NCBI GenBank assembly: GCA_035610835.1
Contig: CM069450.1
Location: 28,579,503-28,643,502, forward strand
DNA from: Ophiura sarsii
Lineage: Eukaryota > Echinodermata > Ophiuroidea > Amphilepidida > Ophiuridae
Length of the DNA stretch: 64,000 nucleotides
Direction: 5' to 3'
The notes under the pieces were generated by a model, which saw only the letters and a program-made list of their open reading frames with translations, was not told the DNA's origin and did no database searches. Numbering within the stretch: the stretch's first letter is position 1; each line of letters begins with the position of its first letter. Positions 33,534 to 44,684 of the stretch are shown here, piece by piece. A program made the translations under genes and the position numbers.

Positions 33534-35019
33534 GATAGTGTTACGAGCTTTGTGTAAAGAGGTGGCGGTAGTTTAAAAAGTAATTAAGGCTTAACAAAGT
33601 GCACAACCCGAAATATGTCCACTGGATCGTAGCTGATACCATAAGATTTCCTAATTTTTGTTGTTGTCATTTTCAATCAGCGGTGCTCCCTGAGACCCTG
33701 ACCCCGCAATCTTTCAACAATACGGTGGTATAAAATGGTATACAATGTTTCCAAACAATATTAAAAATTTAAATGCTACTAATTGATGTTGTAAAAATAA
33801 AATTGATTTGTAACATTATTCTCAGGTTGTGGAAGATGACAAATGATCGACACTCCGCAAACAGGCCATCCCTACTAGGTGTACCGCCTTCAAACGGTGT
33901 ACTCATCAGCGAGTGCCTTAAATGGTAAGCAAAGTATCAGGTTACCTAGAGCATTACCACTAACTATAGTTTAATCAGGTCCACATTTTCGAGAAACATT
34001 CGGTTTTATCTCTCCGCGCGCAGAAGTCATCCAAGCGTACGTGCGAGAGTATGGTCACACGCTTGTGGTTTTTTTTGGTATACATATGATGCACAGTGCA
34101 CCGTGTTGTCTTCACGCGCATCCGCGTCCTTCTGATTACATTCGCTGCTGTAAGGAGGCTACGCCAATTTGGAACTGATCAAACTATAAAGTAAAAGTAA
34201 CTCAAGCCAAGTTGAAGTTTTGGTGTTCAATAAAAACAGCATCCCCAGAAGAAAAAATCAAACAGATATAAGGCAGTAATAACATGGAAAGTCTTTTATC
34301 TACCTTAACTCTGCTTCTACTCTTAACTAACGACTTGATACATGTATGAAGCAACCTATTGGGTTAATAGCATGTAACTGTGAGTGAGGTTTAAGTATAA
34401 TATCCTCCATGTAAGAGAGAATTTATTGGGAGACATCCTACCATTAACACGGGTTTATTATTACCATAAACCAAAGTAATGAACAAACATATCCATTTCA
34501 AAGTTCCTCCGACTAATGGCCGCTCGAGGGATGCCAGTAATCCAAGTGGAATCTCCGACCGATCAATGATCCCTGTACGTCATGCACTACAAGTAGGTCA
34601 GTATCCAACACGCGATATTACTTACCGTAAACAACATTTTGATACCTTGACGGAATAAAGCGTATAGTATACATGAGACCGATGATATTGTATACAGTGT
34701 TTTTCCAATATTGTTTACGGTTAATAGATCCGCATCCGGCACCCGTGCAATGTAAACGTGGTACGTCATGTTGTCTTAGAAACCGGTCACCAGGTGCGCT
34801 GTAATCCCTTCATGACTTCCTGGAACACAATAGGTTTCGTCAGAGTAATACAAATCTGGAAGCTGCAGCTTCAGCTTGCATCTCTCCCAGCAGTACGGAC
34901 TCTACAGACCACTCAAAAACATCTGCACTTGTAGCCGGCCATATGCTATGGAACTTTTTACTAATACATCTTTTTCTTGAACCGTGCACATTTGTACGGC
35001 ATATTTTAGAGTCCTAAAT
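33534..35019. other. Mostly anonymous; one short hairpin
   Basis: No gene recognised. ACTTACCGTAAACAACATT (about 34,620) faces ATTGTTTACGGTTAATA (about 34,713), a weak inverted pair. Confidence 0.45.
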
Positions 35020-35270
35020 TCCATGACAAACTTCAAAAAAAGTATGAAATTCCAGATCAAACTTCAAACAAAGAATGGAATTCCAGATCAAACTTTAAAC
35101 AAAGTATGGAATTGGTGTGGGAAAAATATGGAATTCCGATGTCCTATAGGGGACAATGTCAATTGTGAAAAGTCTGGAAATCCAAGAACATTTGCCAAAA
35201 AGATATGGAATTCCATTGACATATTGGTGAGGAAAAATGTCTGGAATTCCGATGTCCTCTATAGGGGAGG
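35020..35270. repeat. Interspersed direct repeats around AATTCCAGATCAAACTT and GGAATTCCGATGTCCT
   Basis: GAATTCCAGATCAAACTT-type words occur at 35,046 and 35,080, and TGGAATTCCGATGTCCT at 35,129 and 35,241, with AAAGTATGGAATT-like words between. A 103-codon frame passes through (34,984-35,295) but is explained by the repeats and shows no domain. Confidence 0.6.
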
Positions 35271-35287
35271 GGTTCATCATTATTATC

Positions 35288-35502
35288 TGGAATAGCCCAA
35301 TAGGCGTCCTTCATGTCGGTTCAGCACAGAGAGCTGAAAATTACTGCAGCCTTTTTGTTAAAGGAATGCATTTTCCCCGTTTTGATTTGAATCCCCTCGC
35401 TCGGTGCAAGATGTGCACCACATCTTCTCCCAGCAACTCTAACCATTTAAATTGGTTCTTCCAACTAGACTTATATGCTCCTATTTTCTTAGAAGGAGCC
35501 AT
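35288..35502 (-). pseudogene. TTF-type zinc-finger (ZNF862/hAT-associated style) fragment
   Basis: The minus strand begins MAPSKKIGAYKSSWKNQFKW (35,502 downwards), then LELLGED. After a one-base frameshift it continues MWCTSCTERGDSNQNGENAF, an internal TAA, then QKGCSNFQLSVLNRHEGRLL. This matches the TTF-type finger layout (Y...W...F.WL, C-x2-C, N.F..GC.NF....L.RH) found at the N-terminus of hAT-transposase-derived proteins and ZNF862-like proteins. With a frameshift and a stop in about 70 codons it is a relic. No hAT catalytic domain follows. Confidence 0.7.
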
Positions 35503-36386
35503 TGGTTACCTCATGGTCATTGATAAAGGTGTACAGCAGCAACGATGCATGTACGAAAATCGATTTAACGGCATGCGTGTTTCGCTGTTATTCAGTATAG
35601 GCTGATAGCTTACATATTGTTCACGCTCGGTCTTGTACAGAGATCGTTGAATTTGACCTGTGACCCTCATTGAAAACAGTCGCTAACACAGCGTAAGAAG
35701 GTGTAACTCATATACCTATGTCGTGTCCATGTTAATCAGTAGAAGATACTTATAGAATGCTTTGGAAATCTCTGAAACTCTTGCGGAAGCAATTCGGAAG
35801 CGATTTAATATGTTGAAAAACTTTTATTTTTTACGGACATTAACAAATTTACAATGTAGGCACAGGATGGAGATTGACAATTTTCAGAATGTCTTAAGGT
35901 GTCCACGTCCATACATCGTCAGATTTTAGGGGTCCCTTCATTTTCGATTGGGACCCGTTAGTAAAGTTCAATATGTAAACTTACGCGTCAAACAAGAAAA
36001 TGAGGGGTCCTATGACGCGATGACGCGCAAGAACGCGACCCTTGAGTCGGCATGCATTGATGTCATCGAAGACAAGCTTCACAAGCTAACTTGAATACAC
36101 TATTAAAATATAGTGCTCGTTTTCCGAGCACTAATTGCTCTGAGCATGCTCAGTTGGATAGCACGGCCCTCTTTTGACGTAAGTGCGCCAATTACGAATA
36201 ACGTCTATAGGGCGCTTGATTTTAGGAGTGGCGAAAATACAGAGGGTGTAGAATAAACGTAGAATAAACTGTTTCACTAACATTTCACACACATCTGAAT
36301 TAAAAGAAAAACAGGTATCATTTAAAGATCTTGACAATAGATTTGATTTGATACAAGAATCATGAAATTTCCGCTATGCGTTCTAG
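35503..36386. other. No recognisable gene
   Basis: Anonymous. A small dyad AGTGCTCGTTTTCCGAGCAC lies at about 36,112-36,132. Confidence 0.5.
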
Positions 36387-36489
36387 TCACGGCAGGTTTT
36401 CGACAACTTTTGGATAATTTCAAATGACGATAGCACTAAGTGCTATCGTCATTTGAAATTATCCAAAAGTTGTCGAAAACCTGCCGTGA
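36387..36489. repeat. Perfect 51-bp inverted repeat with a 1-bp centre
   Basis: 36,387-36,437 and 36,439-36,489 are exact reverse complements over all 51 positions, separated by a single A at 36,438. The centre reads GATAGCACTAAGTGCTATC. A transcript from either strand would form a 51-bp hairpin with essentially no loop. No flanking target duplication is visible, and no second copy was seen in this window. Confidence 0.97.
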
Positions 36490-36583
36490 AATACAGTACT
36501 ATTTCTAGCTAAAGATAGATTTGTATTAACTTTGAACCTATTCATTTTAAGAACCATGTTCTTAAAATGACTAGAAACCCTTA

Positions 36584-37320
36584 AAATTAATAATAATAAT
36601 AATAAACCATTATACTTTATAGCGCCTTACGTACACACCTCAAGGCGCTGTACATAAAATAAAATAATGAAACATATAAATCTCATAAAAACAGTTAAAA
36701 TACTAATATGAGATCAACAATAAATATTAACATAAAAAAACAAATGAAACATGATTAAAGCCTTCAGAATATAATGCAACGCAAGCAAATTACTGTATTT
36801 CAGAAGAGATGTCATCAGTGAAACATGATAAAAGCCTGCAGAATATAATACAGCGCAAGCAAATTACAGTTTTTCAGAACAGATGTCATCAAACTTCAGG
36901 CGATGTCAGGCAGGCTAAAAAGGTGTGTCTTTAGCATTTTTTTTAAAGCTTTGAACATATTTAGCAGCTCGAATGTCTGAGGGTAGAGAGTTCCACAACT
37001 TGGGTGCTGCTGCTGTAAATGAGCAGTCACCATAAGTGGCAGTTTTGATGGCTTTAGTAGAAGGATACTTCAATAAGACGCTTTCCGCCGTCGATGACCT
37101 CATGCTTCTAACAGGGCGATATATTGTCGACATAACAGCTATATAGCTAGGTGACAGTCCATTGATTGTTTTGAACGTTAGCATCATATCCACATATTTA
37201 TCATCTGATAAAAATTCAGAGGTGTATTTTATCCTCAATACTTGTCCATCAGGTTCCTGAAAATGCAATCCGTAAAATAATGTGGAAATCCTCAAAAAAA
37301 TCCCAGGCTTATTAAGCATG
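36584..37320 (-). mobile_element. L2/CR1-like LINE 3' end
   Basis: The minus-strand frame 36,915-37,319 has the reverse-transcriptase C-terminal pattern: MLTFKTINGLSPSYI, SMRSSTAESVLLKYP, TYGDCSFTAAAPKLWNSLPS and DIRAAKYVQSFKK. An extra A in an A-run turns the expected MLKTHLF ending into NAKDTPF, a frameshift. The 3' UTR runs to GGCGCTATAAAGTATAATGG and a (TTA)n tail at 36,584. 5'-truncated and inactive. Confidence 0.9.
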
Positions 37321-37700
37321 CGTAACTAAATTATCTCAAGTTCTGTTAGTAAACTGATGAAATGTGGTATGATGGTTACCTGTATACTAAGATGCATCTT
37401 TTAAACCAACTGATTTTGATATCTAATTGAATATGCACATTAACTAATTAATTATTCAAATTACAAATATGCAAATTAGGTACCTTACGCCGTATTTTAC
37501 CAATTGGCTGGCGTCCTTTTTATGTTCATTTTAGTCTAGTGCCATAGAGACGCCCGTTTGACCACCATATACCTTTTCGTAAGATTGACATGTTATTTTG
37601 ATAAACACAGTCCGATATCTTTGTGTCATTGCGTTTGTATTTAGGATGCACTAATAGACTGTTCAAGTATAGGGAAATACTTTAATATAACTCCCAAAAT
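37321..37700. other. Anonymous flank of the LINE
   Basis: AT-rich, no recognised feature. Confidence 0.4.
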
Positions 37701-37704
37701 GTGT

Positions 37705-37925
37705 CCAGCATCGACCGATACTGCAATACGATATGTACAAGATTGATAGATACTGGTACATAATTTTGATACATTATATGGACATACTTTAAGATTTTTT
37801 ATTAAAGGCCAGTACCGAGCGGTACTGTAACACTAACTTTGTAGTTAGTACCAATTCTGTACGATACGGGGTGTTCCAGTAGTTGAGGATACTATAAGCA
37901 CATTCCAGTATCTGGGAACTAAAGT
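37705..37925. repeat. Degenerate CCAGTATCG palindrome cluster
   Basis: Dyads include CCAGCATCGACCGATACTGC (37,705) and CCAGTACCGAGCGGTACTGT (37,809), with weaker ones near 37,850 and 37,876. The cluster ends in GGGAACTAAAGTACATATTT, close to the border of the 22,962 array. Confidence 0.75.
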
Positions 37926-38213
37926 ACATATTTTTCTTTGTTAGACTTGAACAACATATTCTGAAATGATTTACTCTTCCTCCACATTTTAGTATCTATA
38001 GTATTCATTTAAAAAACCTTTTTATAGGTCGAATTACAATCACATTACAAAACGCAAGGGTGATTGCCCGCTAAAATACAACAACACTGAATCGTACACC
38101 GACGACGTGGTAGCTAACGCGTTAGGTATCACACAAAATGTTGTTTTGTCTCAATGATTATAAGACTACGGTATTATAAGCATTCGGCTATTATTTCTTA
38201 TTACAGGGTGAGT

Positions 38214-38827
38214 CAAAAAGACTGCAATAGTGGAAAGAAGCCATTTTGTTTTCAAAATCAAAATGAATTTTAAAACTTCTTAAACGTTTCAAGAATGATG
38301 TATTTAATCCTAACTTTGTGTGAAAAAATGAAGTCGATTACATTTTCCGTTTGCCTTTGGTGAACCTTTTGACCAGTGCACCTTTTTCACACGTTTGTCC
38401 ACGAGATACCCAAAATATGCATCAAATCGCAAAATGTGTCTCTCATTCAAATTTGGAAACTTGAGTTCATTTGTGATGTTATTGGAATTTGATGCATCCT
38501 TTCTTGTTTACATGTGAGTTAGCATAATCAATTATAATCATACCCATGCTATGAAAGCGTATAATGTTCTAAATGTTAATAAAAAACTGACATTTTCCAT
38601 TTTTTTGTTGGCGGGATATTCAAATGCTCGTGGACAAACAGGTAAATTTGGTTGTGCAGCAAAGAGGGTCACAAAAGACAAACGAAAAATGCAATCGACT
38701 TCATTTTTTCACACAAAGTTAGGATTAAATACATCATTCTTGCAACGTTTAAAAAGTTTTAAAATTCATTTTGGTTTTGAAAACAAAATGGCTTCTTTCC
38801 ACTATTGCAGTCTTTTGACTCACTCTG
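38214..38827. mobile_element. CAGGGTGAGTCAAAAAG Tc1/mariner-type MITE, copy 1
   Basis: TA sites lie at 38,212-38,213 and 38,828-38,829. The arms are at least 150 bp, with ACTGCAATAGTGGAAAGAAG, GAATGATGTATTTAATCCTA and ACAAAGTTAGGATTAAATAC-type sequence. The interior is non-repetitive with no transposase. The same element in the opposite orientation is at 47,849-48,488. Confidence 0.93.
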
Positions 38828-39002
38828 TATAGTTATATTAGTTAATATCCAAATAATACAAACATCGTTCGACCTTTTTTTCTTCTTCTGCATTTCGCAC
38901 CTTTCATTTATTTACAAACATACATATGAGATTTTATAATTAATTTAAATCACGGCGCTGGCAGCAAACAAACAAAACAAAAAGGTACAATCAACAAACA
39001 AA

Positions 39003-39209
39003 TCAAAATGTACCGATAAAAACTCTGAGTCTGATGTTCATGGGTAGATCATCCCATAGTTTAGGACCAGCAACAGTGAAAGATTTATCTGCGGCTGATT
39101 TTTTTGTACGTTGAACAACTAGGAGAGCTCGATCAGACCCAGATCGAAGACTAGGTCGACCAGGTTCATAGTGAGCAATGCACTGATGAATTTGTGCAAT
39201 TTTGACCAT
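39003..39209 (-). pseudogene. LINE reverse-transcriptase C-terminal fragment
   Basis: The minus-strand frame reads GRPSLRSGSDRALLVVQRT, then AADKSFTVAGPKLWDDLP and MNIR, the (SLRS)..L.V.R......F.V..PKLW..LP..IR pattern of L2/CR1-like ends. It stops soon after. The 3' UTR towards 38,880 has no clear (TTA)n tail. Only about 65 codons remain. Confidence 0.7.
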
Positions 39210-39239
39210 ACAAAACGAAAACTAAATTTGACTAGCGTG

Positions 39240-39960
39240 ACAATATAGGGCTATAATTCTGGTAAAACAAAAGATTCTGATGCATCCCAATGCATTCCTT
39301 TTTACGTGTGAAACTTATTCTATCAAGGAGATGATGAGATGAGTAGGGGAAACTATACATCACAAGTATATAAACCCATGAGGATCAATGTTTGTATTGA
39401 TTCTGAAAACACTCCTTAAGCACAATAACACGCATGGATGCAAGAATCACTATATCTTGGTACTCAGATCTCAAGCAAATCCACAAGGAAATACTCTCCA
39501 TCCTGTATATATACAATACACTAGATATTTAACACAATTTCAATTGTATATATGACAATCCCGTGAGTCTTTGTCACGTCAGCTTGTTATACAATTATTT
39601 GCTAAGCAAGTGCCTTCTCAACTAATTGAATCCTTAAAATAAAATCGAAGGTATATCCTTTACCTATGCATTGATTCAGTCCTGTTATTCATTACAATGT
39701 GATAACGTCTGACCGTTCACAACGCCATGAGACGTCTTCAACTTTGTATGTAGTAATTATCCCTGAGTCCTGTTATTTTTCTATTTGCAATAAGCATTCT
39801 ATCTGGGCCGTTCTATTTATATTACAATAAAGAGCGTACTATGGGATTTATTCTACGATATTGACACATTTTGTTCTCGTCTCTGGAAACACTTGTGTGA
39901 TGCTCTAATATTTAAAACACCATTCGTCTTTTTTAAAGCGTTAAACCAGATACTCGAATT
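39240..39960. other. No recognisable feature
   Basis: Anonymous AT-rich DNA. Confidence 0.45.
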
Positions 39961-39987
39961 ACTTTAGATACCATATTCAGGAATGTG

Positions 39988-40032
39988 CTAGTATTGTCCG
40001 ATACTTGAACACTCAGTATCGCTCGATACTGG
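39988..40032. repeat. Two CCAGTATCG-type palindromes
   Basis: CTAGTATTGTCCGATACTTG (39,988) and TCAGTATCGCTCGATACTGG (40,013), abutting, followed by CTCAGTATACTG at about 40,070. Same motif as the array at 22,962. Confidence 0.8.
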
Positions 40033-40309
40033 TAGAAAGTCAGTCTGAGTGCTGTAAGACTCAGTATACTGTCGCCGTGGCAGCTCAAAGCAAGCGACAT
40101 GAGAGTCCCGTTGAGGAAGGATACATACAAGATACTTGAGGGTCGCAGCAATAACTCAATCTCACTCTCTGTCTACGTAAGGTTCGGTGGGGGTTGAGCC
40201 TTCCTCTGCACTTTGGTGCTGACGCCTTTCCTATCGTGTTTACCATGGTTTCTATGTTGTTCAATGTTGTGTACTAGTCAAGCCTCAAAACATGACTGAG
40301 CACGAAGGA

Positions 40310-40700
40310 GGTTCTGTTTATTTGCTCTTTGCACGGATCTGCCATTTGCGAGGAGAGCCTCTAACATTCTAAACTATGTTGAACCTCAGCGCTTATTTCG
40401 TGCATGCACACAACAGGAGCGGGTGCATTGGGCGATCATGGGGATCCTCACCCGTCCTAGCCAGTGTCCATTGCATCACCAATGTGCTCTTGGAGACCTT
40501 GCTACATTTGTCTTGGCGTTTTGATAATTTTGTCAGCGCAATGCAAGCGCCGGCCTAATCTCAGCAGAAAGTATAAGGGTTTTAGCGACCTTGATTTAAA
40601 AATTGACAATTTCGGACAGTTTTCAGCGCTCTTCCTGCGTGTTATTTATACTTTGATATTTTTCAGCGCAATTCTGGGCAGAGAACCACGGCGCTCTAAA
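40310..40700. repeat. Composite of segments shared with 28.2 kb and 31.4 kb
   Basis: 40,322-40,366 matches 31,381-31,425. 40,450-40,520 (TAGCCAGTGTCCATTGC, then TTGGAGACCTTG, then CTTGGCG) and 40,595-40,650 match parts of 28,190-28,350. The segments are rearranged, consistent with a decayed mobile element. Open frames here have no known motifs. Confidence 0.55.
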
Positions 40701-41028
40701 CAGAAGAAAGTATTTTCAATGAATTATCGAGATTTGTAAATATCTTTGTCAGATCATCACATTCTTATTTGGACAGAATAATTGTTTAATTCGTGTGTCA
40801 AATATTGTTTAGAATATTGGACGCATATTCCACGTTCATGAGCAGAATGGAAATAAGTTTTTGCAATACATTGAGGACCTTTTCCTTATGCACCGTACCA
40901 TTTACTCATACCTTTATTGCATTCGTCACATGAATAAGACATTGTATATCAAATGTACAAATGTCTTATTCATGTGCAGAATGGTATATCCTCATTTCCT
41001 GTTTTTACAAGAGATTACATGCATACAT

Positions 41029-41203
41029 GTATACACCTAGCAACAAAAGTCCCGGACCTGGTGCTTTGAGGTTGGCTAATTCAAAATGAAATCGGTACCA
41101 AACATCTGAGATATACATTAAATGCGCACATTTCGTCTCCGCAGTTTGATACCTCATTCAACAAAATCGAATGGATACTTATTAAGTTATGGCGGTTTCA
41201 ATA
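41029..41203. mobile_element. Half copy of the 5,256-5,859 foldback MITE
   Basis: It matches the left arm (CCTGGTGCTTTGAGGTTGGC, TCTCCGCAGTTTGATACCTC and GTTATGGCGGTTTCAAT) and then breaks exactly where a TTAGGGG array starts. The second arm is missing. 40,701-41,028 is anonymous. Confidence 0.9.
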
Positions 41204-41252
41204 GGGGTTAGGGGTTAGGGGTTAGGGGTTAGTGGTTAGGGGTTAGGGGTAA
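41203..41252. repeat. Short interstitial TTAGGGG array
   Basis: About seven heptamers AGGGGTT with one TTAGTGG variant, beginning directly after the broken foldback arm. Heptamers, not the canonical animal TTAGGG hexamer. 41,253-41,940 between the two arrays has a TGGTTGCCCGG word near each end and no gene. Confidence 0.9.
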
Positions 41253-41940
41253 GAAGTTAGGGCAGTTTCCTAGCAAAAAAAAGATGGTTGCCCGGCATAA
41301 TTTGTGGTTGTCCGTATTTTATGTTTTTATTTGGTTTAACTTAGTAATCTGCACCCAATGCGACTATGCGCCGCGCAAGACGTCACAGTTGTGATACATA
41401 CTGTACACAATTATTACAGTAATTTAAAACATGAATATGTTACTAATAACCAGTAATCACAGTCACTCACATCATCATCATCTTGTTATTTTTAAACTTT
41501 TATTCTTTCAGTTTCAGAAGTTTCTGTTGTTGGAGCTATTACTAAACATATTGAGATGGAAAATCTCGACCACAGAAAACTTGAACTTGAATGTACATGT
41601 GCTTAATAAAGATAATTGTATCACATGAAGTGTAAAATGTTGAGTTGACAATTCAAGTTGGGTTATATATTGGAATTGTTAAGGTACACGTAGGATACAT
41701 GTACAAATAAGGCCCAAATGAGATCATGGAAGAACGATGATAGCTTAATATTTTCCGTATCAAAATCGAATTATATAATTATTATTTAGCTGCTGATTTT
41801 GTTTCATTCACAGTTCTTTAAAATATTTAAATTCATGTGTTAACTTCTAGTAAGACTTTGGTTGACTGCAAAAGTAAATGTTGGTTGCCCGGTGCTAATT
41901 TTGGTAGGACCGGACCGGACCACCACTTAATGCGAACGCT

Positions 41941-42100
41941 GGGTTAGGGGTTAGGAGTTATGGGTTATGGGTTATGGGTTATGGGTTATGGGTTATGGGT
42001 TATGGGTTATGGGTTATGGGTTAGGGGTTATGGGTTAGGGGTTAGGGGTTAGGGGTTAGGGGTTAGGGGTTAGGGGTTAGGGGTTAGGGGTTAAGGGTTA
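41941..42100. repeat. Interstitial GGGTTAT / GGGTTAG heptamer array
   Basis: The first part is about ten GGGTTAT heptamers, the second about ten GGGTTAG heptamers, with mixed units at the junction, indicating local amplification of variants. Degenerate GGGTTAGG words continue to about 42,165. Confidence 0.95.
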
Positions 42101-42165
42101 GAAGTAAGGAGTTGAGTTGAGGTTTTGGTTAGGGGGTTGGGCCTAGGGGTTAGGGTTACGGATAG

Positions 42166-43884
42166 GGGATGCAGGTTGGGGTTGCAAATCATAGCCTCTT
42201 GTTCTTTAACCACTGATATATTGGTAGCATCATTATACAATTATCTCGTTGTGAAATATAAGCATCTATATTAGGCAGCTTTAACTGGACAGCGTGCTCA
42301 ATATATTTTCCTAAAACTTCATTTTACGATTGGTCTCGGGGACCATTGAGGCTTTAAATGGTGCTGTTTATATATATACTTATGACAGTAGGAACATGTC
42401 TTGATTTCTTGATCTAGCTCTGCTAAAGGGCTCTTCCTGATTTGTGAATTTCTAGGGTATCAACTTCTAGAAACACTCGTATATTCCTTCTTTGTTTGTC
42501 ATGCCAGGTAAGCTTTTGACCGACCTGCCATCTATCACTATGTCACTGAAGTTGAGTGACTGTGGCATACAGAGGGCTCTTGAACAGAGCTACTCCAATC
42601 ATGTTAATATCTCGTAACATGTATCTCGTAAGATGTCACTATAGTAGATTCATAAACTCTGGCGTATCGGTTTCGATTTTGGACCTCGTCCATTGGGCGT
42701 TAGAGGAACCCATTTTGACCAATGATGAAACAGCGGTACTTGTATAGATGTTATTAATTGCGTTATCCATAATAATGCTAGTGTGGCTTTAGTGATTAGT
42801 GAATATAGCTGATCATGTAGCTTTACAAATCACGGCAACCAAATACTTAATCCAACAGCTTGAAATTTGTTATCCCTTTGGAAGCGGTCACCACAATAAT
42901 AAAATCGACCATCATCGACCTGATATAGTTTTCAAAAGAAAAATTTTATGTTGGTCAACCTAATCATAATTTAGTGGATAATCAAGTTTCACTTTTTATT
43001 ATTTTCCTTTTTTAAATTTATTATGCACGTGACATAAAGGAAACATTAAACTAAAAACGACCCGTTCTACATATTCATTTGTGAAAAATAAATAAAAAAT
43101 CAATCATCATCGTTTGTATAAACATGATAAACCATGTACAAAACCATTTGGCCTAGATGGAGAAAATGTTATATCAACCCGGAGATACGGCCTTATAAAC
43201 GTTACTTTATGTATTTCTGGCTATGATACCCTCTGAATACCTTTATCAATTTATCTGAATAACAACACATCTTCTTTATCAAAAATATGCGGGCAATTGA
43301 CAACACCTGTTTGCAGGCAAAGTCAATGCAGATCATTTTGCCGCAAGTTCCCAGTCACTAGGTTTAATAATAGTTGTTCACCATATCTTTACATAGTGGT
43401 GAAGACGTCACAATATAGTACAAGCACTGATAATGACAAGGTATTATCCATGCATATTACGATCAAAATTCGAGTCCCTCCCCTTCTTTTGCTTCTGTTA
43501 CCTCTGACTGAAATGGTGAATCGGCCAATGTCTGCGAATCAACTATAGTATTGGTTGATAATGTATTGATGTTCTCGGTCACAGCCAATCTTAATTAAAC
43601 TACTTGCTCAAAAACCACTGTGTTACACAAGATCGGGCAAGTTGTTGTGTTAGAGATAGGCGGACATCAATATTTTTAAGCAGTATATTTTCGGGTGGTT
43701 TATGCATGGTGATAGTTTATTTCAACGAATTATCCGTTATTAATTGTCTGACATATATGTTGTCACTCAGCGTATCAGGTGACAGTTACATCTATCTTGG
43801 GGCTTTTAACTATCGACCTTCCGCTTGACATGCTACGAATGAGGCAATAGTTATAAAATTAAGGTAATCATGCCAGTGCCTAAA
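42166..43884. other. No recognisable gene
   Basis: Anonymous DNA. Frames at 42,556, 43,297 and 43,604 are short and motif-free. Confidence 0.45.
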
Positions 43885-44016
43885 AAAACTAAAAGTAGGA
43901 AAACGGAGGAAGGAAAGAAGAAAGAGAAAAAAGAGGGAAGAGAAAAAAAGAGTAGAGAAAAGAGAAAAGGGGGGGGGGGGGGGGGGGAAGAAGGAAAAAA
44001 AAAGAGAGGAAAAGCC
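43885..44016. repeat. Polypurine tract with G19 run
   Basis: About 130 bp almost entirely A and G on the plus strand, including 19 G at 43,969-43,987. It has H-DNA or quadruplex potential. Minus-strand frames rich in Pro, Phe and Ser are artefacts. Confidence 0.9.
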
Positions 44017-44251
44017 TGACGAATAATACATTATAAATGTACCAGTTGAACATGGGAATAGGTACAATACAATACACCTCACATTTGAGGAAATTTACAA
44101 TTATCATCAGGACAGGCATTCAATGAAAAACAGTGAAAAGATGCGAATCGAAAACGGTCCTTTTGCATATTTACATAAATTATGGTAATCATCGGAATGT
44201 GTCGGTGACCGGCGTTTAAACGCGTTTAACAATGTTTAACCAGGTTTAACG

Positions 44252-44586
44252 TAATATTTGGTCGGCATAGGTTTGAGGGCGCTGTGGATTTACACAAACG
44301 ACGGTGGCCACGCGAAACCTAAATTTTGAATTCGTAGTGAATAACACGTAATCGCGAATGTTAATCTTATCATTTTGACAAATTCATCATAATTAGAAGA
44401 ATTTTCATCGTTAACCGGGCGATGACTGTTAAAAATAAGTCAAAATAGTGCACTCCCGCGGAGTGCACTATTTGGATCCCGTTGCCATATTGGGTCGTCT
44501 GAGAGATGCGTGACCAGCGTCGTGTCGTCTGCTACAATCACGCCTGATCGGTATAGCGCCACCAGTTCTATGCCGACCAAATTTTA
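44252..44586. mobile_element. MITE with ATTTGGTCGGCATAG ends and a central palindrome
   Basis: The left end (ATTTGGTCGGCATAG, then GGGCGCTG) faces TAGCGCCACCAG, then CTATGCCGACCAAAT on the right. A second exact dyad, AAATAGTGCACTCC with a CGC centre (44,443-44,473), lies inside. Confidence 0.75.
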
Positions 44587-44684
44587 ATTTAAAAGTGGCC
44601 TCCGATCGGCAAGCTCAGTGGCACACCCCTGATCGAGTCGTGAAGGTGGAAATAACGAAGAATATCTGAGGAAAGTTATACAAC

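Noticed and set aside
36387..36489. Canonical microRNA gene
   Set aside because: Arms are perfectly paired with almost no loop, unlike animal pre-miRNAs; an siRNA-type hairpin remains possible.
41203..42165. True telomere
   Set aside because: Arrays are short, of heptameric and mixed units, and embedded in unique sequence on both sides.
43810..44119. Proline/phenylalanine-rich minus-strand frames
   Set aside because: They arise from the polypurine tract and G19 run.
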